From positions 1 through 36,944 of IMG/VR virus record IMGVR_UViG_3300044825_001658: a DNA stretch of 36,944 nucleotides; one strand, 5' to 3'. Position 1 is the first letter of the stretch. Each line of letters starts with the position of its first letter. A program made the position numbers and the translations under genes. The DNA is from a virus. A model generated the notes under the pieces. That model was not told the origin of the DNA. It was given only the letters and a program-made list of their open reading frames with translations, and searched no databases. Positions 31,308 to 36,944 of the stretch are shown one piece after another.

Positions 31308-31835
31308 ATGCGTAAAGAAGGTTATCAAGTTCCTCAAGTACAATTCACCTTTCGTGAGTCTGGTGAATTTGTAAATCGTACATCTTCAGAACTTTTCGAT
31401 GGAAAGCGTGTGGTCATTTTTAGCCTGCCTGGTGCTTTCACTCCTACTTGCAGTGCCTATCAGCTTCCTGGATTCGAAGAGAAATACGACGACTTTCTGG
31501 GTCTCGGCATTGACGACATTTACTGCATCTCTGTTAATGATGGGTTTGTGATGAATGCTTGGGCACAAGACCAGAACATTGAGAAAGTAAAACTCATTCC
31601 AGACGGAAATGCATATTTCACACGTTCTATGGGTATGCTCGTCAATAAGTCTAACCTTGGTTTCGGTGATCGCTCTTGGCGTTATGCTATGGTCGTGGAT
31701 AACGGAATCATCGAAAAACTATTCGTTGAGGCGGGGCAACGGGACAATGCAGACACCGACCCTTATGAGGCGACTACTCCAGAAGTGGTTTTTGATTATG
31801 TGAAATCTACAGTTCGAGAAACTGCAACTGTCTGA
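31308..31835 (+). CDS. Prx5-type peroxiredoxin
   Basis: A 175-aa thiol peroxidase. The peroxidatic cysteine is in LPGAFTPTCSAYQLPGFEEKY (two pieces of the Prx5 signature), followed by CISVNDGFVMNAW. It reduces hydrogen peroxide and alkyl peroxides with thioredoxin or glutaredoxin. ATG 31308 is chosen over ATG 31296 because GGAGG lies at the right distance. With Dps it would give the infected cell extra protection from oxidative stress caused by light. Confidence 0.93.
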   Translation: MRKEGYQVPQVQFTFRESGEFVNRTSSELFDGKRVVIFSLPGAFTPTCSAYQLPGFEEKYDDFLGLGIDDIYCISVNDGFVMNAWAQDQNIEKVKLIPDGNAYFTRSMGMLVNKSNLGFGDRSWRYAMVVDNGIIEKLFVEAGQRDNADTDPYEATTPEVVFDYVKSTVRETATV

Positions 31836-31843
31836 AGAATACA

Positions 31844-31867
31844 AAGCGTCCGAAAGGGCGCTTTTTT
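31844..31867 (+). terminator. Terminator after the peroxiredoxin gene
   Basis: AAGCGTCC (31844-31851), loop GAAA, GGGCGCTT (31856-31863), then T to 31867. Confidence 0.9.
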
Positions 31868-31875
31868 AATAAATA
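31867..31875 (+). promoter_or_regulatory. T4-like late promoter before the lysis genes
   Basis: TAATAAATA matches the late box TATAAATA except for one base, and lies just after a terminator and 22 bases before the next ATG. Suggests late expression of the peptidase and lysozyme. Confidence 0.62.
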
Positions 31876-31897
31876 AAATATCAAATGAATAGGAACA

Positions 31898-32593
31898 ATG
31901 AGAGTAGATCTTCATAACTTTTTTCAATATTATGATCCAAAAAACCCAAAACACGTTGCTGCAGTAGAGCAACTGGAAGTTGATTTGAAAGATTCTCCAC
32001 TCTTGGATGATACTTCAAATTGGGTAAGAATTTTTAGAACTAAGAATGATCCAGTTATTCCTGGAGTTCTTGATGTTCCTTTCTATCCACAGACAGATAA
32101 CTACAGAGACGCTAACCGCACCTGTAACTCATCTGCCTGTGCTATGGTATTAGAATACTTTAAACCAGGCACACTCAAAGGACCAAAGGGCGATGACGCC
32201 TATGTTCAAAAAGTATTTGCAATCGGTGATTCGACTGATCACACCGTCCAGACAAAAGTTTTGGAAGGTTATGGAATTAAGTCACGCTTTAGTTACAATC
32301 TTGGGTTTGCTGATCTTGATCGTGAGCTTGCCGCTGGGAGACCTGTTGTTATCGGGATCTATCATCGCGGCACTTTATCTAATCCTACTGGCGGGCACAT
32401 GGTTACCGTGATTGGTAAGAGAGGTGAAGACTATGTTGTAAATGATCCTTATGGTTCTCTGAATGATGGATACACTGGACCAGTAACTAATGGTAGAGGT
32501 GCAGTATACAAGAAATCAGATCTTACTCATCGTTGGTTAGAAAGAGGAAAAGATAAAACTGGATGGGGTCGTATTTTTGAAGCAAAAAAGTAG
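31898..32593 (+). CDS. C39-type cysteine peptidase domain protein (0-frame product of the endolysin)
   Basis: A 231-aa protein with a papain-like C39_2 fold. The likely catalytic Cys76 is in RTCNSSACAMVLEYF, His167 in GGHMVTVIG, and the Asp/Asn in NDPYG (about 182-183). It would cut peptide bonds, plausibly in peptidoglycan stems or bridges. The stop TAG comes right after the slippery sequence A AAA AAG. In the -1 frame reading continues through a short Thr/Asn linker into the lysozyme. Ribosome site AGGAAC precedes the ATG. Confidence 0.83.
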   Translation: MRVDLHNFFQYYDPKNPKHVAAVEQLEVDLKDSPLLDDTSNWVRIFRTKNDPVIPGVLDVPFYPQTDNYRDANRTCNSSACAMVLEYFKPGTLKGPKGDDAYVQKVFAIGDSTDHTVQTKVLEGYGIKSRFSYNLGFADLDRELAAGRPVVIGIYHRGTLSNPTGGHMVTVIGKRGEDYVVNDPYGSLNDGYTGPVTNGRGAVYKKSDLTHRWLERGKDKTGWGRIFEAKK

Positions 32594-32643
32594 AAACACC
32601 AACCAATACAAATAATACCAATGAAGTGCCTTTGGTTGGTGTT
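32584..32643 (+). promoter_or_regulatory. Programmed -1 frameshift signal (slippery heptamer plus stem-loop)
   Basis: A AAA AAG (32584-32590) is in the frame required for -1 slippage and is followed directly by TAG. After four bases a perfect 10-bp stem, AACACCAACC (32595-32604) with GGTTGGTGTT (32634-32643), encloses a 29-base loop. The -1 frame reads KVETPTNTNNTNEVPLVGV into the lysozyme with no stop. The heptamer is the one used in E. coli dnaX. Confidence 0.75.
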
Positions 32644-33084
32644 AATTTAATCAAACAGTTTGAAGGATGTCATTTAAATGCATATCCAGATCCTCTGACC
32701 AAAGGACCACCAATCACGATAGGTTGGGGAAGCACTAGAGACTTTGATGGTACTCCTTTTAGAATTGGAAGAGTAATCACTCAAAAGTATGCGGACACTT
32801 TACTTGAGTTTGATATAAAGAATAGATTTCTTCCCGCACTTCAAAGAATACCTTATTGGAATGAGATGAATGAAAATCAAAAAGGAGCTCTTCTATCTTT
32901 TGCTTATAATCTTGGTGCTGGTTTCTACGGGTCTTCCAATTTTAATACTATAACTAGAGTTCTTAAAAGCAAGGAATGGTCTAAAGTTCCTGATGCACTT
33001 TATCTTTATCATAATCCAGGAACAAACGTTGCTGCAGGACTTCAGCGAAGACGTATTGCGGAAGGTAAACTTTGGAGATCCTAA
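32626..33084 (+). CDS. GH24 (T4-type) lysozyme domain, probably made as a -1 frameshift fusion
   Basis: GTG 32626 would give a 152-aa muramidase. QFEGCHLNAYPDPL keeps the catalytic Glu and, nine residues on, the Asp, followed by PITIGWGS, and QKGALLSFAYNLGAG is the other family motif. However, no Shine-Dalgarno precedes this GTG, which lies within the loop of a 10-bp hairpin. The frame is open upstream to the slippery site at 32584, so a fused C39-linker-lysozyme of about 395 aa is more likely. Both cut the cell wall, at different bonds. Confidence 0.9.
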   Translation: MPLVGVNLIKQFEGCHLNAYPDPLTKGPPITIGWGSTRDFDGTPFRIGRVITQKYADTLLEFDIKNRFLPALQRIPYWNEMNENQKGALLSFAYNLGAGFYGSSNFNTITRVLKSKEWSKVPDALYLYHNPGTNVAAGLQRRRIAEGKLWRS

Positions 33085-33407
33085 TCTTCTAACTTAGTTC
33101 TTAAAGCAATTACAGTAGTTAAGATTGTTAATAAAGTTTCAAATCCTCTTCTTTCAGATTCTTTGCAATCTGTTGGAGGCGGATTTTTTAATCCACCTAA
33201 AAGATTTGCATAGTTTGTTGTACCTGGAATCATAAAATTACAGGCAACAAAATTCAAACCAACAAATCCAATAATAGAACAACAAACAGCAAAGATTAAC
33301 TTATTCAGAATAGAACTTTGTTTTTTTCCTACCTCTTTTTGCTGGTCTTCTGATGAACCTGATGATTTCTGTGAATTGTCTCTTTGGTTGTGGTCTCCTA
33401 TTCTCAT
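33081..33407 (-). CDS. Small membrane protein with two hydrophobic segments, 108 aa
   Basis: Minus strand, with a textbook ribosome site AAGGAG (33414-33419) six bases before the ATG. A charged Gln/Ser/Lys-rich N-terminus is followed by a membrane segment (LIFAVCCSIIGFVGLNFVAC), a loop with PPPTDC, and a weaker hydrophobic helix at the end (TLLTILTTVIALRT). Placement back-to-back with the endolysin genes hints at a holin or antiholin-like role, unproven. Its stop overlaps the lysozyme stop on the other strand. Confidence 0.8.
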   Translation of the reverse strand: MRIGDHNQRDNSQKSSGSSEDQQKEVGKKQSSILNKLIFAVCCSIIGFVGLNFVACNFMIPGTTNYANLLGGLKNPPPTDCKESERRGFETLLTILTTVIALRTKLED

Positions 33408-33471
33408 TGAATACTCCTTCGTTGGTGATTAATCTTATAACCATCAGTCCAATGAGAATTATTTTTTTCAT
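33301..33471 (-). CDS. Possible small overlapping protein, 56 aa
   Basis: Starts by ATGA overlap with the gene at 33468-33659 and reads MKKIILIGLMVIRLITNEG, a hydrophobic N-terminus, then a strongly basic tail (RRPAKRGRKKTKFYSE). It overlaps the start of the 108-aa gene in another frame. GGAAGGGAG precedes the ATG very closely. Coding status is doubtful, but the layout would couple the two neighbouring genes. Confidence 0.3.
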   Translation of the reverse strand: MKKIILIGLMVIRLITNEGVFNENRRPQPKRQFTEIIRFIRRPAKRGRKKTKFYSE

Positions 33472-33659
33472 CTCCCTTCCTGTTTATGGATCCAGGTCTT
33501 AAGTTCGGTCAGATATAATCTAAGTTGTTCTGCTTTTTGTAGATGCCATTTATCACCACTCTTGAAATATTCTTGAGTGTGATTGTCTATTGCTTTTAGT
33601 ATATTATGTATCGGTGCGTTCCAAGGTTCACGCTTGGGGGTATTCCATTCGCGTGGCAT
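33468..33659 (-). CDS. Hypothetical protein, 63 aa
   Basis: Begins MPREWNTPKREPWNAP and continues as a charged helix (HNILKAIDNHTQEYFKSG, AEQLRLYLTELKTWIHKQEG). TGAGG lies just upstream on the minus strand. Six bases separate it from the gene before it. Soluble, no motif recognised. Confidence 0.72.
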   Translation of the reverse strand: MPREWNTPKREPWNAPIHNILKAIDNHTQEYFKSGDKWHLQKAEQLRLYLTELKTWIHKQEGR

Positions 33660-33665
33660 ATAACC

Positions 33666-33779
33666 TCACTTTTTCTTGCCACCGTTTTTTGCTTTTTTCG
33701 CAGTCGCATTACCTTGGTTTTGTTTAGATTGCTTACCACCAGCAGATCCTTTTTTACCTTTGTTTGCAGATTTTGCCAC
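33666..33779 (-). CDS. Lysine-rich small protein, 37 aa
   Basis: GTG start with GGAG seven bases upstream. The sequence MAKSANKGKKGSAGGKQSKQ then NQGNATAKKAKNGGKKK is almost entirely Lys, Gly, Asn, Gln, Ser and Ala, so it is highly basic and disordered. It could bind nucleic acid or be packaged. It is the first gene of the minus-strand unit, 25 bases from a late-promoter-like box. Confidence 0.65.
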   Translation of the reverse strand: MAKSANKGKKGSAGGKQSKQNQGNATAKKAKNGGKKK

Positions 33780-33804
33780 TGCATTACTCCGAATGGTATA
33801 ATAA

Positions 33805-33811
33805 TATTTAT
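33805..33811 (-). promoter_or_regulatory. Late-promoter-like box for the minus-strand genes
   Basis: On the minus strand this reads ATAAATA, 25 bases before the GTG of the lysine-rich gene. A further ATAAATA-like stretch lies slightly upstream. Confidence 0.5.
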
Positions 33812-33859
33812 GGAAAATGGTTCTTATTTATCTTTGTGCCATCTGGGCAATTGGACCTA

Positions 33860-33893
33860 TTGACAGCATTTGATAACAGTGTTATGATAAATA
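33860..33893 (+). promoter_or_regulatory. Dual early/late promoter of psbA
   Basis: TTGACA (33860-33865), 17-base spacer, TATGAT (33883-33888). ATAAATA at 33887-33893 overlaps the -10 box and resembles the T4-like late box. psbA may therefore be expressed throughout infection. Confidence 0.75.
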
Positions 33894-33935
33894 CATCAAC
33901 AGGTTAAGGAATGTAACAGATTCTTAATCTTTGTA

Positions 33936-34032
33936 ACTCCCGTTAACCGAGACCTATGGGAGTATAAAAACGTCTCTCATATCTCCGCTGAGGGTGCGGA
34001 GAGCATAGTAACTCCACCATTTCCCTGATGGT
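33936..34032 (+). promoter_or_regulatory. Structured 5' leader of psbA
   Basis: About 155 bases separate the promoter from psbA. Three hairpins are visible: ACTCCC/GGGAGT (33936-33941 with 33958-33963), TCTCCGC/GCGGAGA (33982-33988 with 33996-34002), and ACCAT/ATGGT (34016-34020 with 34028-34032). GAGAC/GTCTC can also pair across the first. These may govern mRNA stability or light-linked translation, as leaders of host psbA genes do. Confidence 0.5.
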
Positions 34033-34053
34033 CTTACTAACTGTTTTAAAAAA

Positions 34054-35343
34054 ATGACCGCTACACTTTCACGTCAACAATCACAATCAAATACTTGGGA
34101 ACAATTCTGCAACTGGGTAACTTCAACCGATAATCGTCTTTATGTCGGTTGGTTCGGAGTCCTCATGATTCCTTGCCTACTTGCTGCAACCATCTGCTTC
34201 ATCGTTGCCTTCATTGCTGCACCTCCTGTAGACATTGATGGTATCCGTGAACCAGTTGCTGGTTCTCTAATGTATGGAAACAACATCATCTCTGGTGCTG
34301 TTATTCCTTCGTCCAATGCTATTGGACTGCACTTCTACCCCATCTGGGAAGCTGCTTCTCTGGATGAGTGGCTCTACAATGGTGGTCCTTTCCAACTTGT
34401 AGTCTTCCACTTCCTGATCGGCATCTATGCCTATATGGGACGTGAGTGGGAACTTTCTTACCGCCTAGGTATGCGTCCTTGGATCTGTGTTGCTTACAGC
34501 GCACCTGTTGCTGCTGCTTCTGCTGTATTCCTGGTCTATCCTTTCGGTCAAGGTTCTTTCTCTGATGCGATGCCTCTGGGTATCTCTGGTACGTTCAACT
34601 ATATGCTTGTGTTCCAGGCAGAGCACAACATCCTGATGCACCCCTTCCACATGCTTGGAGTTGCTGGTGTCTTCGGTGGTTCACTGTTCAGTGCTATGCA
34701 CGGTTCTCTGGTTACTTCCTCGCTGGTTCGTGAAACCACTGAGAACGAGTCACAGAACTACGGTTACAAGTTTGGTCAAGAAGAAGAGACTTATAACATC
34801 GTTGCTGCACACGGTTATTTTGGTCGCCTTATTTTCCAATATGCTTCCTTCAATAACTCACGTTCGCTGCACTTCTTCCTTGCTGCCTGGCCTGTTGTAG
34901 GCATCTGGTTCACTGCTCTTGGTGTTTCCACGATGGCTTTTAATCTCAACGGTTTCAACTTCAACCAGTCCATCATTGACTCTCAGGGTCGTGTGCTCAA
35001 TACTTGGGCAGATGTACTTAATCGTGCTGGTCTCGGGATGGAGGTAATGCACGAGCGTTTTGTGAACGCATGGCGCTCGTTAAATCGGATGAATTGCTGG
35101 AACTCTCTTGTAGACAATCAGCAGCCAAGCCTTGCAAGCGTGTAAGGAAGGTTCAGAGACTAGGCGGTGGATGACGCTTCATCCGTAATACGCCACTAGC
35201 GTCCGACACTCTTATGAGTGATGATATAGTCCGCTCCCTCTGGCGACAGAGGTTAAAACAAAAGGAATGCTCACAACTTCCCCCTAGACCTTGCATCAGT
35301 TGAAGCAACGCCTGTTGCCTTGACTGCTCCAACTATCGGGTGA
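34054..35343 (+). CDS. psbA: Photosystem II D1 protein, join(34054..35058,35266..35343), split by a group I intron
   Basis: D1 is the PSII reaction-centre protein that turns over fast in light; phage copies keep photosynthesis running during infection. Exon 1 encodes 335 residues ending in MHER, and exon 2 encodes [10 protein letters not shown] plus a 15-residue C-terminal extension, giving a 360-aa protein of normal length. Residue 131 (the position usually numbered 130) is Glu, as in high-light D1 forms; Asp in [10 protein letters not shown] and the C-terminal His, Glu and Asp are Mn-cluster ligands. Unspliced reading runs 28 codons into the intron and loses His337, Asp342 and the C-terminus, so splicing is needed for function. 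Confidence 0.97.
35059..35265 (+). ncRNA. Self-splicing group I intron in psbA, 207 nt, no internal ORF
   Basis: P1 is exact: exon CGAGCGT (35052-35058) pairs with the guide GCGCTCG (35073-35079), giving the required U-G pair at the 5' splice site. P10 can form between GCAT (35068-35071) and ATGC (35267-35270). Core elements are AATCAGCAGCCAAGCC (35116-35131), GTTCAGAGACTA (35151-35162) and GATATAGTCC (35223-35232), and the last intron base is G. A 212-nt intron in psbA is known from cyanophage S-PM2. Confidence 0.94.
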
Positions 35344-35352
35344 TATAATGTT

Positions 35353-35378
35353 AAGGAACTCTTCGGAGTTCCTTTTTT
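35353..35378 (+). terminator. Terminator after psbA
   Basis: AAGGAACTC (35353-35361), loop TTCG, GAGTTCCTT (35366-35374), then T to 35378. A very stable UUCG-capped stem. Confidence 0.93.
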
Positions 35379-35379
35379 G

Positions 35380-35387
35380 TATAAATA
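35380..35387 (+). promoter_or_regulatory. T4-type late promoter
   Basis: TATAAATA, a perfect match to the T4 late consensus, 25 bases before the endonuclease ATG. Confidence 0.8.
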
Positions 35388-35412
35388 GGTATAGAAAATA
35401 CGCATTACAAAT

Positions 35413-35787
35413 ATGAAAACTTGCAATGATTGTAAAATTTCTTTACCAGATAGTTCATTTCACAAAAGAACTTTTAGTTCTGGTAATGTTGGATTGCAAC
35501 CAAGATGTAAAAAGTGTGCGACAAAAAATAGAAGACAGTATTATAAACCGCACGAATTTATGCGTAGAAAGTTCAAACTAACTGAACAACAGTACGCAGA
35601 ACTTATGAAAAATGAGAACTGTCAGATATGTGATAAGGTTTTGGATAAAAAGTGTATAGACCACTGCCATTCTTCAAATAAAGTTCGTGGTATTCTTTGC
35701 AATAACTGCAACACTGCTCTTGGACTTGTAGGAGATAATGTTTCAGTACTAGAAGAAATGATTAAATATCTACAAAAGCACCAATAA
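35413..35787 (+). CDS. Endonuclease VII-like (His-Me finger) nuclease, probable intron-associated homing enzyme
   Basis: A 124-aa protein. A zinc knuckle MKTCNDCK ... CKKCATKNRR is followed by a second zinc pair and the catalytic core: CQICDK, then IDHCHSSNKVRGILCNNCN with the DH active site, ending ALGLVGDN. This is the recombination endonuclease VII fold used by many phage homing nucleases. Its place right after an intron-bearing psbA recalls S-PM2, where a nearby free-standing nuclease cuts intronless psbA. It could help spread the intron by cutting psbA of competing phages. It has its own late promoter. Confidence 0.88.
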   Translation: MKTCNDCKISLPDSSFHKRTFSSGNVGLQPRCKKCATKNRRQYYKPHEFMRRKFKLTEQQYAELMKNENCQICDKVLDKKCIDHCHSSNKVRGILCNNCNTALGLVGDNVSVLEEMIKYLQKHQ

Positions 35788-35788
35788 A

Positions 35789-35869
35789 ATGCTCCAAATC
35801 CTAATATTCTTCATAGCATTCGGTTTCTTTTTGTTCTTTCTATCACTCACAGACCATTATCATTATTAA
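35789..35869 (+). CDS. Tiny hydrophobic peptide, 26 aa
   Basis: MLQILIFFIAFGFFLFFLSL then TDHYHY: one membrane helix with a His/Tyr tail. It begins one base after the stop of the preceding gene. No ribosome site stands out, and a frame this short could be random. Confidence 0.35.
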   Translation: MLQILIFFIAFGFFLFFLSLTDHYHY

Positions 35870-35917
35870 CTATTTGTAGAAACCATAACAAAACTTTTTT
35901 CAATATCTGATACAATT

Positions 35918-35925
35918 TCTAAATA
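35918..35925 (+). promoter_or_regulatory. Late-promoter-like box
   Basis: TCTAAATA, 20 bases before ATG 35946; similar to TCTAAATA at 3622. Confidence 0.5.
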
Positions 35926-35945
35926 CAATTTTACAATACTTAACG

Positions 35946-36611
35946 ATGCTTCTAGACTTAGCACACACGATTGCTGACTATACTATCTGTGGTGAAGGTA
36001 ATGTATCAGAGAGACAAACAGAAGATACTTTTCTAATCAAAGCAAGTGGCACAAGTCTTCATACACTATCGGAAGATGATTTAGTTCTGGTGGATACTGA
36101 TGCTCAACAACTAAATCCAAATCAAAAGAAACCAAGTATTGAAGTGCTTTTTCATGCTTGGATTATGAAGCACTTCCCAGAAATCAATTATATCGCACAT
36201 ACTCATCCACCAAAGACTACACAGATACTCTGCTCTCCTGCGGTCAATGATTTTGCTTGTCAGAGATGGTTTCCAGACCAGATTGTAAGAAACGGTGTAG
36301 TGTCCTGCCTTGTCCCTTATGCTCCTCCTGGTGCTCGTTTACTTCAAAATGTGGAGAAGTATGTTGGTGAGTTTGTAGACCAACACGGATACTTTCCTAA
36401 GTTGATTCTTCTAGAGAATCATGGTATTATTACAGCATCACCTTATCAAAAGGATTGTGCTGCTGCTACTCTGATGTGTGAAAAGTCTGCTGATATTTTT
36501 ATTGGAGCAAAACTTCTTGGTGGTGTTAATTTTCTTCCAGATGAAGAAGTTGAACATTTAGAAAACTGCCCTGGTGAACAGTATCGTCGTCATATGTATT
36601 TCGTCAAATAA
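35946..36611 (+). CDS. Class II aldolase/adducin-family protein
   Basis: A 221-aa protein related to FucA, AraD and MtnB. GEGNVSERQ and IKASGTSLHTLSEDDLVLVD form the phosphate-binding region; SIEVLFHAWIMKHFP contains the usual acid residue; HTHPP provides the two zinc histidines and ENHGIIT the third. Members act as aldolases, epimerases or dehydratases on sugar phosphates. Possible roles are fuculose-phosphate metabolism linked to the sugar block, or methionine salvage. Substrate cannot be read. Confidence 0.88.
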   Translation: MLLDLAHTIADYTICGEGNVSERQTEDTFLIKASGTSLHTLSEDDLVLVDTDAQQLNPNQKKPSIEVLFHAWIMKHFPEINYIAHTHPPKTTQILCSPAVNDFACQRWFPDQIVRNGVVSCLVPYAPPGARLLQNVEKYVGEFVDQHGYFPKLILLENHGIITASPYQKDCAAATLMCEKSADIFIGAKLLGGVNFLPDEEVEHLENCPGEQYRRHMYFVK

Positions 36612-36637
36612 CTACATAAGAAATTTACAAAACTAAA

Positions 36638-36799
36638 ATGAAAACCTTAAAACTCACAGAAGATCAAGTAAAACTTCTTGCAGATGCGGTATGGATGCGT
36701 CAGAGATGTTTTATTGCTGGAGATAAAAGATTTAAAGAATATGGAGAGATGTTGGAAACAATTCTGGAAGACATCGACTATACTCCATCAAGACATTAA
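36638..36799 (+). CDS. Small protein, 53 aa
   Basis: MKTLKLTEDQVKLLADAVWM then a helix-rich remainder ending DYTPSRH. It resembles small helical phage proteins of unknown role. Located 26 bases after the aldolase-family gene. Confidence 0.62.
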   Translation: MKTLKLTEDQVKLLADAVWMRQRCFIAGDKRFKEYGEMLETILEDIDYTPSRH

Positions 36800-36800
36800 G

Positions 36801-36808
36801 TATAAATT
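36801..36808 (+). promoter_or_regulatory. Late-promoter-like box
   Basis: TATAAATT differs from the late consensus by its last base and lies 5 bases before the next ATG, which is rather close for a promoter. Confidence 0.3.
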
Positions 36809-36813
36809 ATAAC

Positions 36814-36944
36814 ATGATGAAAGAATATGAAATTAAATCAAAACACAATCAACCATCATTTATTGGTGGTTGGATTATGGATGAAAAAATATGTGATGGT
36901 TTAATAGATTTTTTTAATAATGATAAGACTATTAAAATAAACCG
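36814..36944 (+). CDS. Start of a gene, possibly a 2OG-Fe(II) oxygenase family protein (3' end outside window)
   Basis: The first 43 residues are visible: MMKEYEIKSKHNQPSFIGGW then IMDEKICDGLIDFFNNDKT. The 'FIGGW ... CDGLIDFF' pattern resembles N-termini of 2OG-Fe(II) oxygenase-like proteins of cyanophages, but the iron-binding motif would lie beyond the window, so this is tentative. Confidence 0.6.
   Translation, partial: MMKEYEIKSKHNQPSFIGGWIMDEKICDGLIDFFNNDKTIKIN

Noticed and set aside
33596-33784. Minus-strand 62-codon frame beginning MQWQNLQTKV
   Set aside because: The overlapping lysine-rich frame with GTG start and well-spaced GGAG is a better coding choice in the same stretch.
33606-33863. 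Plus-strand 85-codon frame beginning MYRCVPRFTLGG
   Set aside because: It is antisense to the minus-strand small genes, which have good ribosome sites and a consistent late promoter.
34054-35145. A 363-aa psbA reading with an odd tail after MHER
   Set aside because: The tail is intron sequence; P1, core motifs and the second exon show that splicing restores the normal D1 end.
1-36944. CRISPR array, insertion sequence or phage integrase/attachment site
   Set aside because: No regularly spaced repeats, transposase motifs or integrase were seen; the tRNAs are phage genes in an array, not an integration scar.

Overview
This window comes from a T4-like cyanophage (Kyanoviridae-type myovirus), most likely one infecting marine Synechococcus. 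The evidence is the combination of phage-type class Ia nrdA/nrdB, T4-style late promoters (TATAAATA and relatives), a tRNA cluster, and the cyanophage auxiliary genes psbA, hli (two copies), petF and pstS. The DNA is AT-rich and tightly packed. Many genes overlap by 4 to 20 bases, and almost everything lies on the + strand except a small island at 33.1-33.8 kb. Identifications were made by reading motifs; no database search was run.

Layout. (1) 1-4892: 3' part of nrdA, nrdB, small genes, a GIY-YIG nuclease-like gene, and an exported tail-lysozyme-like protein preceded by a compact RNA fold. (2) 4910-8652: nine recognisable tRNAs plus one tRNA-like element with a broken anticodon arm, mixed with small genes including a Dps ferritin and an orphan Phd/YefM-type antitoxin. 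(3) 8707-27575: about 19 kb of glycan and nucleotide-sugar genes. These include Gmd, a ColD-like His-for-Lys dehydratase, a GDP-mannose 3,5-epimerase, an RfbH-like Fe-S dehydratase, a ThDP acetolactate-synthase-like enzyme, PanB, an SDR, a PMI cupin, NadE, a UDP-sugar dehydrogenase, and glycosyltransferases of GT10, GT11 (two), GT25 and other types. (4) 27670-31835: an envelope and redox cassette with an SLH-domain cyanobacterial porin, PstS behind a candidate Pho box, two Hli proteins, a ferredoxin and a peroxiredoxin. (5) 31898-33084: lysis genes, a C39-type peptidase and a GH24 lysozyme that appear to be joined by a programmed -1 frameshift. (6) 33081-33779, minus strand: small late genes. 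(7) 34054-35787: psbA interrupted by a 207-nt group I intron, followed by an endonuclease VII-like gene. (8) 35789-36944: a class II aldolase-family protein, small genes, and the start of a further gene.

How it fits together. Eight promoters match the host sigma-70 form with an exactly 17-bp spacer (TTGACA or TTGACT, then TATAAT-like), and T4-like late promoters precede several late genes. In two places the -35 box lies inside the hairpin of the upstream terminator. The tRNAs mostly read A-ending codons, suiting an AT-rich phage in a more GC-rich host. The photosynthesis and phosphate genes would keep electron flow and phosphate uptake going during infection. The glycan block looks able to make and transfer unusual deoxy and possibly branched sugars, either onto the virion or onto the host surface.

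The three strongest candidates for something undescribed are the -1 frameshift endolysin (32584-32643), the RfbH/ThDP/PanB/SDR sugar module (16636-21316), and the phage-borne porin.
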